Below, one piece after another: positions 8,084-16,591 of a stretch of DNA of 64,000 nucleotides. How positions within the stretch are numbered: the stretch's first letter is position 1; the number at the start of each line of letters is the position of its first letter. Location: NCBI RefSeq assembly GCF_016862275.1, contig NZ_BOMQ01000027.1, positions 1-64,000 of the forward strand. Direction: 5' to 3'. The stretch comes from Actinoplanes nipponensis (GTDB lineage Bacteria > Actinomycetota > Actinomycetes > Mycobacteriales > Micromonosporaceae). Under the pieces are notes generated by a model. That model saw nothing but the letters and a program-made list of their open reading frames with translations, ran no database searches and was not told the DNA's origin. The position numbers and the translations under genes are program-made.

Positions 8084-9580
8084 TCAGCTCGCCGTCGGGA
8101 AGTGCATGCTGGCGCCGTGCGCGGCCTCGACGTGCGGCCAGCGGGAGGTCACGACCTTGCCGCGGGTGTAGAACGAGACGCCCTCGGGGCCGTGGATGTG
8201 CTTGTCGCCGAAGAGGGAGTCCTTCCAGCCGCCGAAGGAGTAGTAGGCCATCGGCACCGGGATGGGCACGTTGATGCCGATCATCCCGACCCGCACCCCG
8301 CGCTGGAACCGCCGGGCGGCCTCGCCGCTGCCGGTGAAGATGGCCGTGCCGTTGCCGTACGGGTTGGCGTTGATGATGTCGATCGCCGCGTCCACGGTGT
8401 CCGCGCGCACCACGGACAGCACCGGCCCGAAGATCTCCTCGGTGTAGACGTCCATGCCGGTGCGCACCTGGTCGATGACGGTGGGGCCGACGAAGAAGCC
8501 GTCCTCGTAGCCCGGCACCTTCAGCCCGCGGCCGTCGACGAGCAGCTGGGCGCCCTGCCGCTCGCCCGTACCGATCAGGCCCTCGATGCGGTCGCGGGCC
8601 GCGGCCGTGACCACCGGGCCCATCTCGCTCCTCGGGTCGCGGCCGGCGCCCACCACGACCTCGTGGGCCTTGCGGGTCAGGATGTCGCTCAGCGGGTCGC
8701 CCGCCCCGCCCACGGCGACCGCGGCGGAGATCGCCATGCAGCGCTCCCCGGCCGAGCCGAACGCCGCCGCGGTCAGGTGGTTCGCGGCGTACTCGAGGTC
8801 GGCGTCCGGCAGGATGATCGCGTGGTTCTTGGCGCCGCCGAGGGCCTGGACCCGCTTGCCGGTCGCGGACGCCTGCTGGTGGATGTAGCGGGCGATCGGC
8901 GTGGAGCCGACGAACGACACCGCGGCCACGTCGGGGTGCCGCAGCAGCGCGTCGACGGCCACCTTGTCGCCGTGCACCACGTTGAAGACGCCGTCCGGCA
9001 GCCCGGCCTGCCGCCACAGGTCGGCGACGAAGTTCGACGCCGACGGGTCGCGCTCGCTGGGCTTGAGCACGAACGTGTTGCCGCAGGCGATGGCGACCGG
9101 GTACATCCACATCGGCACCATCACCGGGAAGTTGAACGGGGTGATGCCGGCGCACACGCCCAGCGGCTCGCGGAAGCTGAACACGTCCACGCCGGTCGAG
9201 GCCTGGTCGGAGTACTCGCCCTTGAGCAGCTGCGGGATGCCGCAGGCGAACTCGATGACCTCCAGGCCGCGCTGCACCTCGCCGGCCGCGTCGCTGAGCA
9301 CCTTGCCGTGCTCGTCGGAGACCAGCTCGGCCAGCGCCGGGACGTTGGCGTTCACGAGCTCGCGGAAGTTGAACATGATCTTGGTGCGGGCGCTCAGCGA
9401 CGCCTGGCTCCAGGACGCGAAGGCCGTCCGGGCCGCCGCCACGGCCGCGTCCACGTCGGCGTCCTCGGCCAGCACGACCTCGTGCTGCTGCCGGCCGGTG
9501 GCCGGGTTGTAGACCGGGGCGCGGCGGGTGGCGGCGCCACCGGTGAGGCTGCCGCCGATCCAATGTTCGATGGTGGTCAA
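8084..9580 (-). CDS. mmsA: methylmalonate-semialdehyde dehydrogenase (acylating), IolA/MmsA
   Basis: A 498-residue aldehyde dehydrogenase. The MMSDH hallmark is the segment LGGAKNHAIILPDADLE, where the usual ALDH glutamate region is replaced, followed by GSAGERCMAIS with the catalytic Cys at 281. ITPFNFPVMVPMWMYPVAIA marks the cofactor-binding part. In inositol breakdown it converts malonic semialdehyde plus CoA to acetyl-CoA and CO2, the last step; the same family also serves valine catabolism. It sits directly below iolD (13-nt gap), which fixes the IolA role. Confidence 0.95.
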   Translation of the reverse strand: MTTIEHWIGGSLTGGAATRRAPVYNPATGRQQHEVVLAEDADVDAAVAAARTAFASWSQASLSARTKIMFNFRELVNANVPALAELVSDEHGKVLSDAAGEVQRGLEVIEFACGIPQLLKGEYSDQASTGVDVFSFREPLGVCAGITPFNFPVMVPMWMYPVAIACGNTFVLKPSERDPSASNFVADLWRQAGLPDGVFNVVHGDKVAVDALLRHPDVAAVSFVGSTPIARYIHQQASATGKRVQALGGAKNHAIILPDADLEYAANHLTAAAFGSAGERCMAISAAVAVGGAGDPLSDILTRKAHEVVVGAGRDPRSEMGPVVTAAARDRIEGLIGTGERQGAQLLVDGRGLKVPGYEDGFFVGPTVIDQVRTGMDVYTEEIFGPVLSVVRADTVDAAIDIINANPYGNGTAIFTGSGEAARRFQRGVRVGMIGINVPIPVPMAYYSFGGWKDSLFGDKHIHGPEGVSFYTRGKVVTSRWPHVEAAHGASMHFPTAS

Positions 9581-9593
9581 GGCACTGCCCTCT

Positions 9594-11447
9594 CTAGAGA
9601 TACTGCCGCTGGCCGCGCTTGGCCGTTTCGTAGGCGGTCCGGGCCGCCCGGGTGCTGTCCAGCGCCGAGACCTCCGAGACGGGCACGTCCCACCAGCTCT
9701 CGCTGGACGGCACCGGGGACAGCGGGTCGGTCTCGATGTGCACGACCGTGAGCCGGTCGGCCTCGCGGGCCCGCTTGAGACCCTCGCTCAGGTCGGCGAT
9801 CGTGCGGCAGCGGATGACGTTCGCGCCCAGGCTCTCGGCGTTGGCGGCCAGGTCGACCGGGAGCCGGTCGCCGTCGTAGTCGTCGTCCGCGCCGCGGAAG
9901 CGGTAGCTGGTGCCGAAGCGCTGTGAGCCGAGCGACTCCGACAGCGCGCCGATCGAGGCGAACCCGTGGTTCTGCACCAGGACCACGATCAGCTTGATGC
10001 CGTCGGCCACGGCGGTGACGAGCTCCTGCGCCATCATCAGGTACGAGCCGTCGCCGACCAGCGCGTACACCTCGCGGGAGGGGTCGGCCAGCTTGATGCC
10101 GAGCGCGCCGGCGATCTCGAAGCCCATGCAGGAGTAGCCGTACTCGACGTGGTACTGCTTCGGGTCCCGGGCGCGCCACAGCAGTTGCAGGTCACCGGGC
10201 ATGCTGCCGGCCGCCTGCACGACCACGTCGCGCTCGCCGCAGGCGTCGTTGACCGCGCCGATCACCTCGCTCTGGGCGGGCAGCGGGCCGTGCCCGAGGT
10301 GGTAGGCGTGGTCGACCTCCCGCTGCCAGGCCGCGACGTCCTCCCCGTAGGACAGGTCGGACCGGTACCCGTCGAGAGCGGGGGTGAGGGCAGCCAGTCC
10401 GGCCCGGGCGTCGGCGACGACGGACACCGCACTCTGCTTCGCCGCGTCGAAGCCCGCGACGTTGATGTTGACGAACCGGACGTCGGGCGCCGCGAAGGCG
10501 GTCCGGGAGGCGGTCGTGAAATCGCTGTAGCGGGTGCCGATGCCGATGATCACGTCGGCCTCGCGGGCCAGCCGGTTGGCCACCGGCGTGCCGGTCGAGC
10601 CCACTCCCCCGACCGCGTTCGGGTGGTCCCAGCTCAGCGCGCCCTTGCCGGCCTGGGTGTCGGCCACCGGGATGCCGGTGGCGCGGGCGAAGGCGTCCAG
10701 CTCGGCGGAGGCTTCCGCATAGATCACCCCGCCGCCGGCGATGATCAGCGGACGGCGGGCCGCACGGATCAGCTCGGCGGCGCGCTCGATCGCGGCCGGC
10801 TCGGGGACCGGGCGGGCCACGTGCCACACCCGCTTGGCGAACAGGGCGTCCGGGAAGTCGTACGCCTCGGCCTGCACGTCCTGCGGCAGGCAGACCGTCA
10901 CCGCGCCGGTCTCCACCGGATCGGTCAGCACCCGCATCGCGCCCAGCAGGGCCGACGCGAGCTGCTCGGGCCGCCACACCCGGTCGAAGAAGCGCGACAG
11001 CGGCCGGAACGCGTCGTTGACCGACACGTCGTAGCCGCGCGGGTCCTCCAGCTCCTGCAGCACCGGCGCCGCGACCCGGGTGGCGAAGACGTCGCTGGGC
11101 AGCAGCAGCACCGGGATCCGGTTGACCGTGGCCAGCGCCGCGCCGGTGAGCATGTTGGTCGAGCCCGGCCCGATCGAGGCCGTGCAGGCCATCGCCGAGA
11201 GCCGGTTCCTCATCCGGGCGTAGCCGACCGCGGCGTGCACCATGGCCTGCTCGTTACGGGCCAGGTGGTAGGGCATCTGGGCGGAGTGGGTGCGCTGGGC
11301 CTGCAGCAGGGCCTGGCCGACCCCGGCGACGTTGCCGTGGCCGAAGATGCCGAAGCAGCCGGCGATCGCGCGCTGCTCGGCGCCGTCGCGCTCGGTCCAC
11401 TGGTTGGCCAGGAACGTGACGACGGCCTGGGCGACGGTGAGTCTCAC
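9594..11447 (-). CDS. iolD: 3D-(3,5/4)-trihydroxycyclohexane-1,2-dione hydrolase
   Basis: A 617-residue thiamine-diphosphate enzyme. The N-terminal domain has the catalytic-Glu context HLARNEQAMVHAAVGYAR. The central domain is FAD/nucleotide-like, and the C-terminal TPP motif is GDGSYLMMAQELVTAV followed by QNHGFASIG. IolD opens the ring to give 5-deoxy-glucuronate. The GTG start overlaps the iolB stop (GTGA) and is preceded by GAGGAGG within the iolB coding end. Length and motifs match full-length IolD, with no sign of damage. Confidence 0.95.
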   Translation of the reverse strand: MRLTVAQAVVTFLANQWTERDGAEQRAIAGCFGIFGHGNVAGVGQALLQAQRTHSAQMPYHLARNEQAMVHAAVGYARMRNRLSAMACTASIGPGSTNMLTGAALATVNRIPVLLLPSDVFATRVAAPVLQELEDPRGYDVSVNDAFRPLSRFFDRVWRPEQLASALLGAMRVLTDPVETGAVTVCLPQDVQAEAYDFPDALFAKRVWHVARPVPEPAAIERAAELIRAARRPLIIAGGGVIYAEASAELDAFARATGIPVADTQAGKGALSWDHPNAVGGVGSTGTPVANRLAREADVIIGIGTRYSDFTTASRTAFAAPDVRFVNINVAGFDAAKQSAVSVVADARAGLAALTPALDGYRSDLSYGEDVAAWQREVDHAYHLGHGPLPAQSEVIGAVNDACGERDVVVQAAGSMPGDLQLLWRARDPKQYHVEYGYSCMGFEIAGALGIKLADPSREVYALVGDGSYLMMAQELVTAVADGIKLIVVLVQNHGFASIGALSESLGSQRFGTSYRFRGADDDYDGDRLPVDLAANAESLGANVIRCRTIADLSEGLKRAREADRLTVVHIETDPLSPVPSSESWWDVPVSEVSALDSTRAARTAYETAKRGQRQYL

Positions 11448-12319
11448 GGGCGCCTCCTCTCGGTTGCGGACGTCAGGGGCAGCCGGGGGTCCATCGCCTG
11501 GTCGTTCCAGGCGCCCCGGACCCAGGCGTGGGCCGGGTCGTCGGAGAACAGCCACCGGCGCTCCCCGGGGCCGGCCATGACGTTGAGGTAGTAGAGGTCG
11601 TAGCCGGGGGCGGCCATCGAGGGGCCGTGCCAGCCGTAGGGGATGAGCACGACGTCCCCGGTGCGCACCTCGGCGCAGATGTCGATCGGGCGGTCGGGGT
11701 GGCCGTACACGCGCTGGTAGCCGGCCCCGGCCGCGCCCGACGGCGAACCGGCGACCTCGAAGTAGTAGATCTCCTCCAGCGCGGTCTCGCCCTCGCCCGG
11801 CGCGTCGTGCTTGTGCGGCGGGTACGACGACCAGTTGCCGCCCGGGGTGAGCACCTCCACCGCGATCAGCCGGTCGGCGGCGAACGAGTCCGGCGTGCAG
11901 AAGTTGTTGACCTGACGGCTGGCCTGCCCGGCCCCCCGCAGCTCGACCGGCACGTCCTCGGCCGGGCCGTAGCGGAACGGCAGCCGTTGGTCCGCCCGCG
12001 CCGCCGGCAGGGCGAACCGGCCGCCGTTGGCCGCCCGCACGGTGACCGCGGCGTCGCGGGGCAGGTACGCGAAGTCGGTGACCCGGCTGAACACCGACCG
12101 CCGCCCGGTGAGGGTGACCCGTTCGTCGTCGCAGGTGACGTCGCAGCCGCCGGCGAGCGGCAGCACGATCATCTCCTCGTCGCCGGTGGTGAAGCTGACC
12201 CGGGCCCCCACGGCCAGCTCGACGATCCGCAGCCCGCTGAAGCCCCACCCCGCGCGGCCCGGGGTGATCACCGTCTCGAACGGCTTGCCGGCGGCGTCGC
12301 CGCGGCGCAGCAGCGTCAT
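11444..12319 (-). CDS. iolB: 5-deoxy-glucuronate isomerase
   Basis: A 291-residue bicupin. The metal-binding cupin segment reads SSYPPHKHDAPGEGETALEE followed by IYYFE, giving the His/His/Glu ligands. Another cupin signature is DVVLIPYGWHGPSMAAPGYD. IolB isomerises 5-deoxy-glucuronate to 5-dehydro-2-deoxygluconate, the substrate of IolC. The ATG overlaps the TGA of the aldolase gene (ATGA) and its own end overlaps iolD, consistent with coupled translation. Confidence 0.95.
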   Translation of the reverse strand: MTLLRRGDAAGKPFETVITPGRAGWGFSGLRIVELAVGARVSFTTGDEEMIVLPLAGGCDVTCDDERVTLTGRRSVFSRVTDFAYLPRDAAVTVRAANGGRFALPAARADQRLPFRYGPAEDVPVELRGAGQASRQVNNFCTPDSFAADRLIAVEVLTPGGNWSSYPPHKHDAPGEGETALEEIYYFEVAGSPSGAAGAGYQRVYGHPDRPIDICAEVRTGDVVLIPYGWHGPSMAAPGYDLYYLNVMAGPGERRWLFSDDPAHAWVRGAWNDQAMDPRLPLTSATERRRP

Positions 12320-13185
12320 AGCAGGCTCACCGCCCGGTCGACCGCCCCCGCGACGTCCCCGCCGGGTGGGTAGAGCAGGCTGCGCCCGATGACCAGGCCC
12401 TGCACGGTGGGCTGGGCCAGGGCCTTGCCCCACTGCGCGTACGCGGCCTCGGCGTCCTCGGCGACCTCGCCGCCCAGGATCAGGGCGGGCAGCGTGGTCG
12501 CCGCCATGACCCGCTCCATCTCCGCGACCACGGGCACCTTCAGCCAGGTGTACGCCGAGGTGGTGCCCAGCCCGGCGGCGACCGTCATGGCCCGGATCAT
12601 CGACTCGGCGCTGAGCTCGTTGCGCACCCGGCCGTCGACGCGGTGCGAGATGAACGGCTCGACCATCGCCATCAGCCCGTGCCCGGCCAGGTCGCCGACG
12701 GCCCGGCCGCAGCTCTCCAGCGTGGCCACCGTGCCGGGGTCGTCGGGGTCGATGCGCAACAGCATCTTGCCGCCGGCGAACCCGGCCGCGGCGAGGCTGT
12801 CGCCGTCGTACGCGGTGAACCGGTCGTCGATCTCGAAGCTGGTGCCGGCCAGCCCGCCGCGGTTCATCGACCCGATGACCACCTTGTCGTCGAGCGCGCC
12901 GAGCAGCAGCAGGTCCTCGAGGATGTCCGGGGTGCCCAGCACGCCGTTGACGCCCGGGCGTTCCAGCGCGGTGCAGAGGCGCCGCAGCAGCTCCGCGCGG
13001 TTGCCCATGGCCAGCGGGTCGGGCCCGGCGCGCAGCGCGCCGCGGGCGGGATGGTCGGCCGCGATGATCATCATGCGGCCGTGCGCGCCGCGCCAGCTCG
13101 CGGGCCGGCGGCGCGCGGCCGCGGCCCGGGCGACGGCCTCCGGGCGGTCGGCCCGGAGCGTGACCAGTTCGTGGACGTCAAGCAC
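12316..13185 (-). CDS. Cgl0159-type class I aldolase, probable DKGP aldolase (IolJ role)
   Basis: A 289-residue protein of the Cgl0159/DeoC-LacD-like (beta/alpha)8 aldolase group often found beside iolC in actinobacteria. Recognisable strands are MMIIAADHPARGAL, GVLGTPDILED, VIGSMNRGGLAG, KMLLRIDPDD, TWLKVPVV (a Schiff-base Lys candidate) and ALILGGEV, then LVIGRSLLYPP. It probably cleaves 5-dehydro-2-deoxygluconate-6-phosphate to DHAP and malonic semialdehyde, replacing the IolJ of Bacillus. The GTG start lies inside the last codons of iolC (8-nt overlap) with GAGGAGG upstream. The reaction is inferred from the otherwise missing step. Confidence 0.8.
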   Translation of the reverse strand: MLDVHELVTLRADRPEAVARAAAARRRPASWRGAHGRMMIIAADHPARGALRAGPDPLAMGNRAELLRRLCTALERPGVNGVLGTPDILEDLLLLGALDDKVVIGSMNRGGLAGTSFEIDDRFTAYDGDSLAAAGFAGGKMLLRIDPDDPGTVATLESCGRAVGDLAGHGLMAMVEPFISHRVDGRVRNELSAESMIRAMTVAAGLGTTSAYTWLKVPVVAEMERVMAATTLPALILGGEVAEDAEAAYAQWGKALAQPTVQGLVIGRSLLYPPGGDVAGAVDRAVSLL

Positions 13186-14128
13186 GGCCGGCCTCCTCGA
13201 GCAGCGTGCGCACCTCGGACTCGGTGGGCATGGCGTCCGCGCAGGCCAGCCGGGTGGTCACGATCGCGCCGGCGGCGTTGCAGAAACGCATCACGGCCTC
13301 CAGGTCCCACCCGGAGAGCAGGCCGTGGCACAGCGCGCCGCCGAACGCGTCGCCGGCGCCGAGGCCGTTGACCACCTCGATCGGCACGGGCGGCACCTGC
13401 ACCTCCTCCTTGCCGTTGGAGGCGAGCACCCCGAGGGGCCCCTGTTTGACCACGGCCAGCTCGACGCCCGCCTCGTGCAGCGCCCGCGCCGCGGCGCGCG
13501 GCTCGCGGACGCCCACCGCGGTCTCGCACTCGTCGAGGTTGCCGACGGCGACGGTGACGTACGGCAGGGCCCGGCCGATCCACTCCCGGGCCTCCTGCCG
13601 CGACGACCAGAACATCGGCCGGTAGTCGAGGTCGAGCACCGTGATGCCGGCCCGGTCGCGCTCGCGCAGCGCGGCCAGCGTGGCCTCCCGCGACGGGGAC
13701 TGGCACAGGCCGGTGCCGGTGACCCAGAAGACGTCGGCCGACCGGATCGCGGCCAGGTCCAGCTCGGACCCGGCGATCTGCAGGTCGGGGGCCGTCGGGA
13801 AGCGGTAGAAGTAGAGCGGGAAGTCGTCCGGCGGGAAGACCTCGCAGAAGGTGACCGGGGTGGGCAGGCCCGCGACCGGCGAGACGAAGCGGTCGTCCAC
13901 CCCGAAGCCGCGCAGCGCGTCGTGGACGAACTCGCCGAACGGGTCGGCGCCGGTGCGGCTGATGACCGCGCTGCGGCGGCCGTAGCGGGCGGCGGCGACG
14001 GCCACGTTGGTCGGGCTGCCGCCGAGGAACTTGGCGAAGGTGCGGACCTCGCGCAGCGACACGCCGACCTGTTGCGGATACAGATCGACGCCGATGCGGC
14101 CCATGGTCAGAACTTCATCTGCGGGCAT
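13178..14128 (-). CDS. iolC: 5-dehydro-2-deoxygluconokinase
   Basis: A 316-residue PfkB-family sugar kinase. The N-terminal motif is KFLGGSPTNVAVAAARYG, and the C-terminal ATP/anion-hole motif with the catalytic Asp is NGLGAGDAFGGALCHG. IolC phosphorylates 5-dehydro-2-deoxygluconate. This is the first gene of the minus-strand inositol operon. ATG at 14126-14128 was chosen because GAGGGGGA lies about 4 nt upstream; in-frame sequence further upstream lacks protein-like composition. About 100 nt of leader separates it from the promoter at 14235-14263. Confidence 0.95.
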   Translation of the reverse strand: MPADEVLTMGRIGVDLYPQQVGVSLREVRTFAKFLGGSPTNVAVAAARYGRRSAVISRTGADPFGEFVHDALRGFGVDDRFVSPVAGLPTPVTFCEVFPPDDFPLYFYRFPTAPDLQIAGSELDLAAIRSADVFWVTGTGLCQSPSREATLAALRERDRAGITVLDLDYRPMFWSSRQEAREWIGRALPYVTVAVGNLDECETAVGVREPRAAARALHEAGVELAVVKQGPLGVLASNGKEEVQVPPVPIEVVNGLGAGDAFGGALCHGLLSGWDLEAVMRFCNAAGAIVTTRLACADAMPTESEVRTLLEEAGRA

Positions 14129-14234
14129 GCGTCCCCCTCGTGACAGTGGGATGGACGTGGTGAGCGGCGCCTGGCGTGTCGTGCCGGTGACGGCGCGAGG
14201 AAGATTCGGGTGCGGGAGAGCTCGGCTCGTTTCG

Positions 14235-14263
14235 ATGTAATAACGTGGGGGCTTCCACGTCAA
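14235..14263 (-). promoter_or_regulatory. inositol operon promoter with inverted repeat in the spacer
   Basis: On the minus strand, -35 TTGACG (14258-14263) and a weak -10 TTACAT (14235-14240) are separated by exactly 17 nt. The spacer and -35 hold a perfect inverted repeat ACGTGG-N6-CCACGT (14243-14260). A repressor bound there would block the polymerase. The GntR protein encoded next door is the natural candidate. Confidence 0.6.
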
Positions 14264-14266
14264 TAC

Positions 14267-14280
14267 TTTGTCATGACAAA
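14267..14280. promoter_or_regulatory. 14-nt perfect palindrome, candidate IolR-type GntR operator
   Basis: TTTGTCATGACAAA is a perfect palindrome between the inositol promoter and the GntR gene. It contains TGTCATGACA, which fits the KGWCHTRACA motif I recall for Corynebacterium IolR, also a GntR protein. A plus-strand -10 candidate, TACTTT at 14264-14269, would put the regulator's own transcription start inside this palindrome, suggesting autorepression. Confidence 0.6.
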
Positions 14281-14301
14281 CTGAAAAACCAGGGGGGACT
14301 C

Positions 14302-15066
14302 ATGGCAGCCGATCTTTCCTCAGCCCGCAGCCCGGTACGCCCGGTCGAGCTCGACCGGACCAGTCCCGTGCCCCTCTACTTCCAGGTGGCCAGCCGCCTG
14401 CAGGAGCTCATCGAGCAGGGCGAGATCGGCGTGGGCGCGCGCATCGAGAACGAGGTCGACCTGGCCGAGCGGCTCGGCGTCTCCCGCCCGACCACCCGCC
14501 GCGCGATCCAGTACCTGGTGGAGCGGGGCATGCTGGTGCGCAAGCGCGGGGTCGGCACCCAGGTCGTGCACCCCAAGGTGCGGCGCCCGGTCGAGCTGTC
14601 CAGCCTGTACGACGACCTGGTCAGCGCGGACCGCCGGCCCCGCACCGAGGTGCTGGACCTGCGCGTCGCGCCGGCCCCGGACGCGGTGGCGGAGGCCCTG
14701 GCGCTGGCCCCGGGCAGCGAGGTGACCTGGATCGAGCGGCTGCGCTACGCCGGCGACGAGCCGCTGGCGCTGATGCACAACGCGATCCCGGTGGACCTGA
14801 TCCGGCTGGAGGCGGCCGACCTGGCCGCGTACGGGCTGTACGAGCTGCTGCGCCGGGCCGGCTTCGTGCCGCGCATCGCCACCCAGGTGATCGGGGCCCG
14901 CTCGGCGACCACGGCCGAGGCGCGCACCCTGCACGAGAAGCGCGGGGCGTCGCTGCTGACGATGACCCGGACGGCGTGGGACGCGGGCGGGCGGGCGCTG
15001 GAGTACGGGTCGCATCTGTACCGGGCCAGCCGGTACAGCTTCGAGCTCAACCTGTCGGCGGGCTGA
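14302..15066 (+). CDS. GntR/HutC-family regulator of the inositol operon (IolR-like)
   Basis: A 254-residue regulator with an N-terminal winged helix (residues about 20-90: PLYFQVASRLQELI, then LAERLGVSRPTTRRAIQYLV) and a C-terminal UTRA effector domain (about 105-245). It is divergent from iolC, with two palindromes in the gap. ATG at 14302 is chosen for AGGGGGG 4-5 nt upstream; the frame is open upstream to 14245, but that stretch covers the operator. It most likely represses the inositol operon until an inositol-derived ligand binds the UTRA domain. Confidence 0.9.
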   Translation: MAADLSSARSPVRPVELDRTSPVPLYFQVASRLQELIEQGEIGVGARIENEVDLAERLGVSRPTTRRAIQYLVERGMLVRKRGVGTQVVHPKVRRPVELSSLYDDLVSADRRPRTEVLDLRVAPAPDAVAEALALAPGSEVTWIERLRYAGDEPLALMHNAIPVDLIRLEAADLAAYGLYELLRRAGFVPRIATQVIGARSATTAEARTLHEKRGASLLTMTRTAWDAGGRALEYGSHLYRASRYSFELNLSAG

Positions 15067-15080
15067 GCCGGTCGCGCGCC

Positions 15081-15908
15081 TCAGGCCAGGGCCCGCCCGA
15101 GGAGATGGCGGTGGCGGGCGATCCAGGAGGCGCTGCGGGCCCGCCAGGTGATTCCCCAGAGGACGGGATAGCCGTCCGCGGCGACGGCGGCGGTGCTCTG
15201 CGCGGTGACACCGTGGGCGAGCGCCTCGGCCCGGGCGCTGTGCACGGCGACGTCCAGCAGACGCTCGGGGAAGCTCGCGCGCTGCGCCCGGGCGAGGCCG
15301 TAGCCGTCGACGATCGCCCGGGCCTGGCGAGCACGCGTCGCCGCGTCCGGCAGGCCGTGCAACGCGGCGATGTCGTCGTCGTGCAGCTGCGCGTTGAGCC
15401 AGGTCGCCGCGGCCAGCTCCCAGACGGGATCGACCGGCCCGGCGAACTCCCAGTCGATGAGCGCCCGGGGCGAGCCGCCGACGCCGACGATGTTCCACGG
15501 GCCCGGGTCGCAGTGCCCGTGGACCGTCCGCTCGCCGTCGAGCTCGCGCAGCCAGCTCGGCTGCCACTGCGCGCCGACGGGCGGCCGGAAGCCGGCCGTG
15601 GCGCTGTGCAACCGGCGGAGCAGCCGGCCGATCTCGGCGGCCGCCTCCGGCGACCACGCCCGCGGATGGGCGCTCCCGCCGGGAACGTAGGTGACCGCGA
15701 GCCGGCCGTCGGGCGCATACCCGTCGCCGACCACGCGCGGGGCGCCCTCGAAGCCCTCGTCCTCGAGGTGGCGCAGCAACGCGATGACCCCGGCGGCCCA
15801 CGGACCGGCCTTCTTCAGCACCACACCGCCGGAGAGCGCGGCACCGGCCGTCCGCTCACCGCTGCCGTACGTGCTCAGGCGCGCCTCAAGACCGGGCTCG
15901 GCATCCAC
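15081..15908 (-). CDS. APH-family phosphotransferase
   Basis: A 275-residue protein of the aminoglycoside/choline kinase fold. The catalytic loop reads VHGHCDPGPWNIV (H-x-D-x4-N type) and the metal motif LIDWEFAGPVDP. The GTG at 15906-15908 was chosen because the upstream in-frame part is Arg/Pro-rich and looks non-coding. The family covers antibiotic kinases, macrolide kinases and small-metabolite kinases; nothing here fixes the substrate. Its 3' end faces that of the GntR gene 14 nt away (convergent). Confidence 0.75.
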   Translation of the reverse strand: MDAEPGLEARLSTYGSGERTAGAALSGGVVLKKAGPWAAGVIALLRHLEDEGFEGAPRVVGDGYAPDGRLAVTYVPGGSAHPRAWSPEAAAEIGRLLRRLHSATAGFRPPVGAQWQPSWLRELDGERTVHGHCDPGPWNIVGVGGSPRALIDWEFAGPVDPVWELAAATWLNAQLHDDDIAALHGLPDAATRARQARAIVDGYGLARAQRASFPERLLDVAVHSARAEALAHGVTAQSTAAVAADGYPVLWGITWRARSASWIARHRHLLGRALA

Positions 15909-15949
15909 GCGCCCACCCTGCCAGCCGCACCGCGCGCGGGCCAGCCCTT

Positions 15950-16579
15950 TCAGCGGGGCTCGCCGTGCCAGCGCCACGAGGTCAGCCGGGCGCGGTCCGG
16001 CAGGGCGATGCGGCCCGTCGCCCACAGCAGCGCCGGCCACCGGTCGCCCGTGGCGGGCGCGCCGGGGAACAGCCGGTGCAGCACCCGCACGCAAAGCTCC
16101 TCCGGCGGCTCCCAGGGCAGCTCCAGCCCGGCCGCGACGTCGCGCATGTGGACCAGGGTCTCCACCACGCCCATGGCGGCGAAGCCCTCCGGGTCGGACG
16201 CGCCGTAGACGTGGTGGGCGCGTACGTCGGCCGGGGTGACCTCGACCATCGCGGCCAGCAGGGCGCCGCAGGACTCGAGCACCTGGATCAGGCCGGCCCG
16301 GCCGTCGGCGGGCACCGCGTAGATGGTCAGCGCGGGACCGCCCGGGCGGCGGTAGTCCCAGCCGAACGGCACCGGCCCCTCGACGGACGGCCGGCGCGGG
16401 CCGAGCTGGCCCGCATAGGCGAACAGGTCGTCGGCGATGTGCTCCACCGTCTCCCAGCAGTCCCAGTCGAGGTCGCCGGCCGGCACCCGCCAGTCGCGCG
16501 TCACCGCCGCCGTCAGCGTGTCGGCCGCGAGGCGCACGGCCTGCCGGACGTCGGCCGCGGTCACCGGGTCGGAGGGCAT
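15950..16579 (-). CDS. DinB-like / mycothiol-dependent maleylpyruvate isomerase-fold protein
   Basis: A 209-residue helical protein resembling the maleylpyruvate isomerase N-terminal/DinB_2 superfamily, with the typical early WDCWETVEHIADDLFAYA helix (His metal-ligand candidate) and the later His-containing helix VVETLVHMRDVAAGL. Such proteins bind divalent metal and often use mycothiol. The specific reaction is unknown. The ATG has no Shine-Dalgarno but has TAGGAT 6 nt upstream, so the mRNA may be leaderless; that -10 overlaps the TAG stop of the methyltransferase gene. Confidence 0.7.
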   Translation of the reverse strand: MPSDPVTAADVRQAVRLAADTLTAAVTRDWRVPAGDLDWDCWETVEHIADDLFAYAGQLGPRRPSVEGPVPFGWDYRRPGGPALTIYAVPADGRAGLIQVLESCGALLAAMVEVTPADVRAHHVYGASDPEGFAAMGVVETLVHMRDVAAGLELPWEPPEELCVRVLHRLFPGAPATGDRWPALLWATGRIALPDRARLTSWRWHGEPR

Positions 16580-16585
16580 GGGACG

Positions 16586-16591
16586 ATCCTA
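16586..16591 (-). promoter_or_regulatory. leaderless -10 box overlapping an upstream stop codon
   Basis: TAGGAT on the minus strand ends 6 nt before the ATG at 16577-16579. Its first three bases are the TAG stop of the methyltransferase gene (16589-16591). This spacing is typical of leaderless actinobacterial transcripts. No good -35 is visible. Confidence 0.45.
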
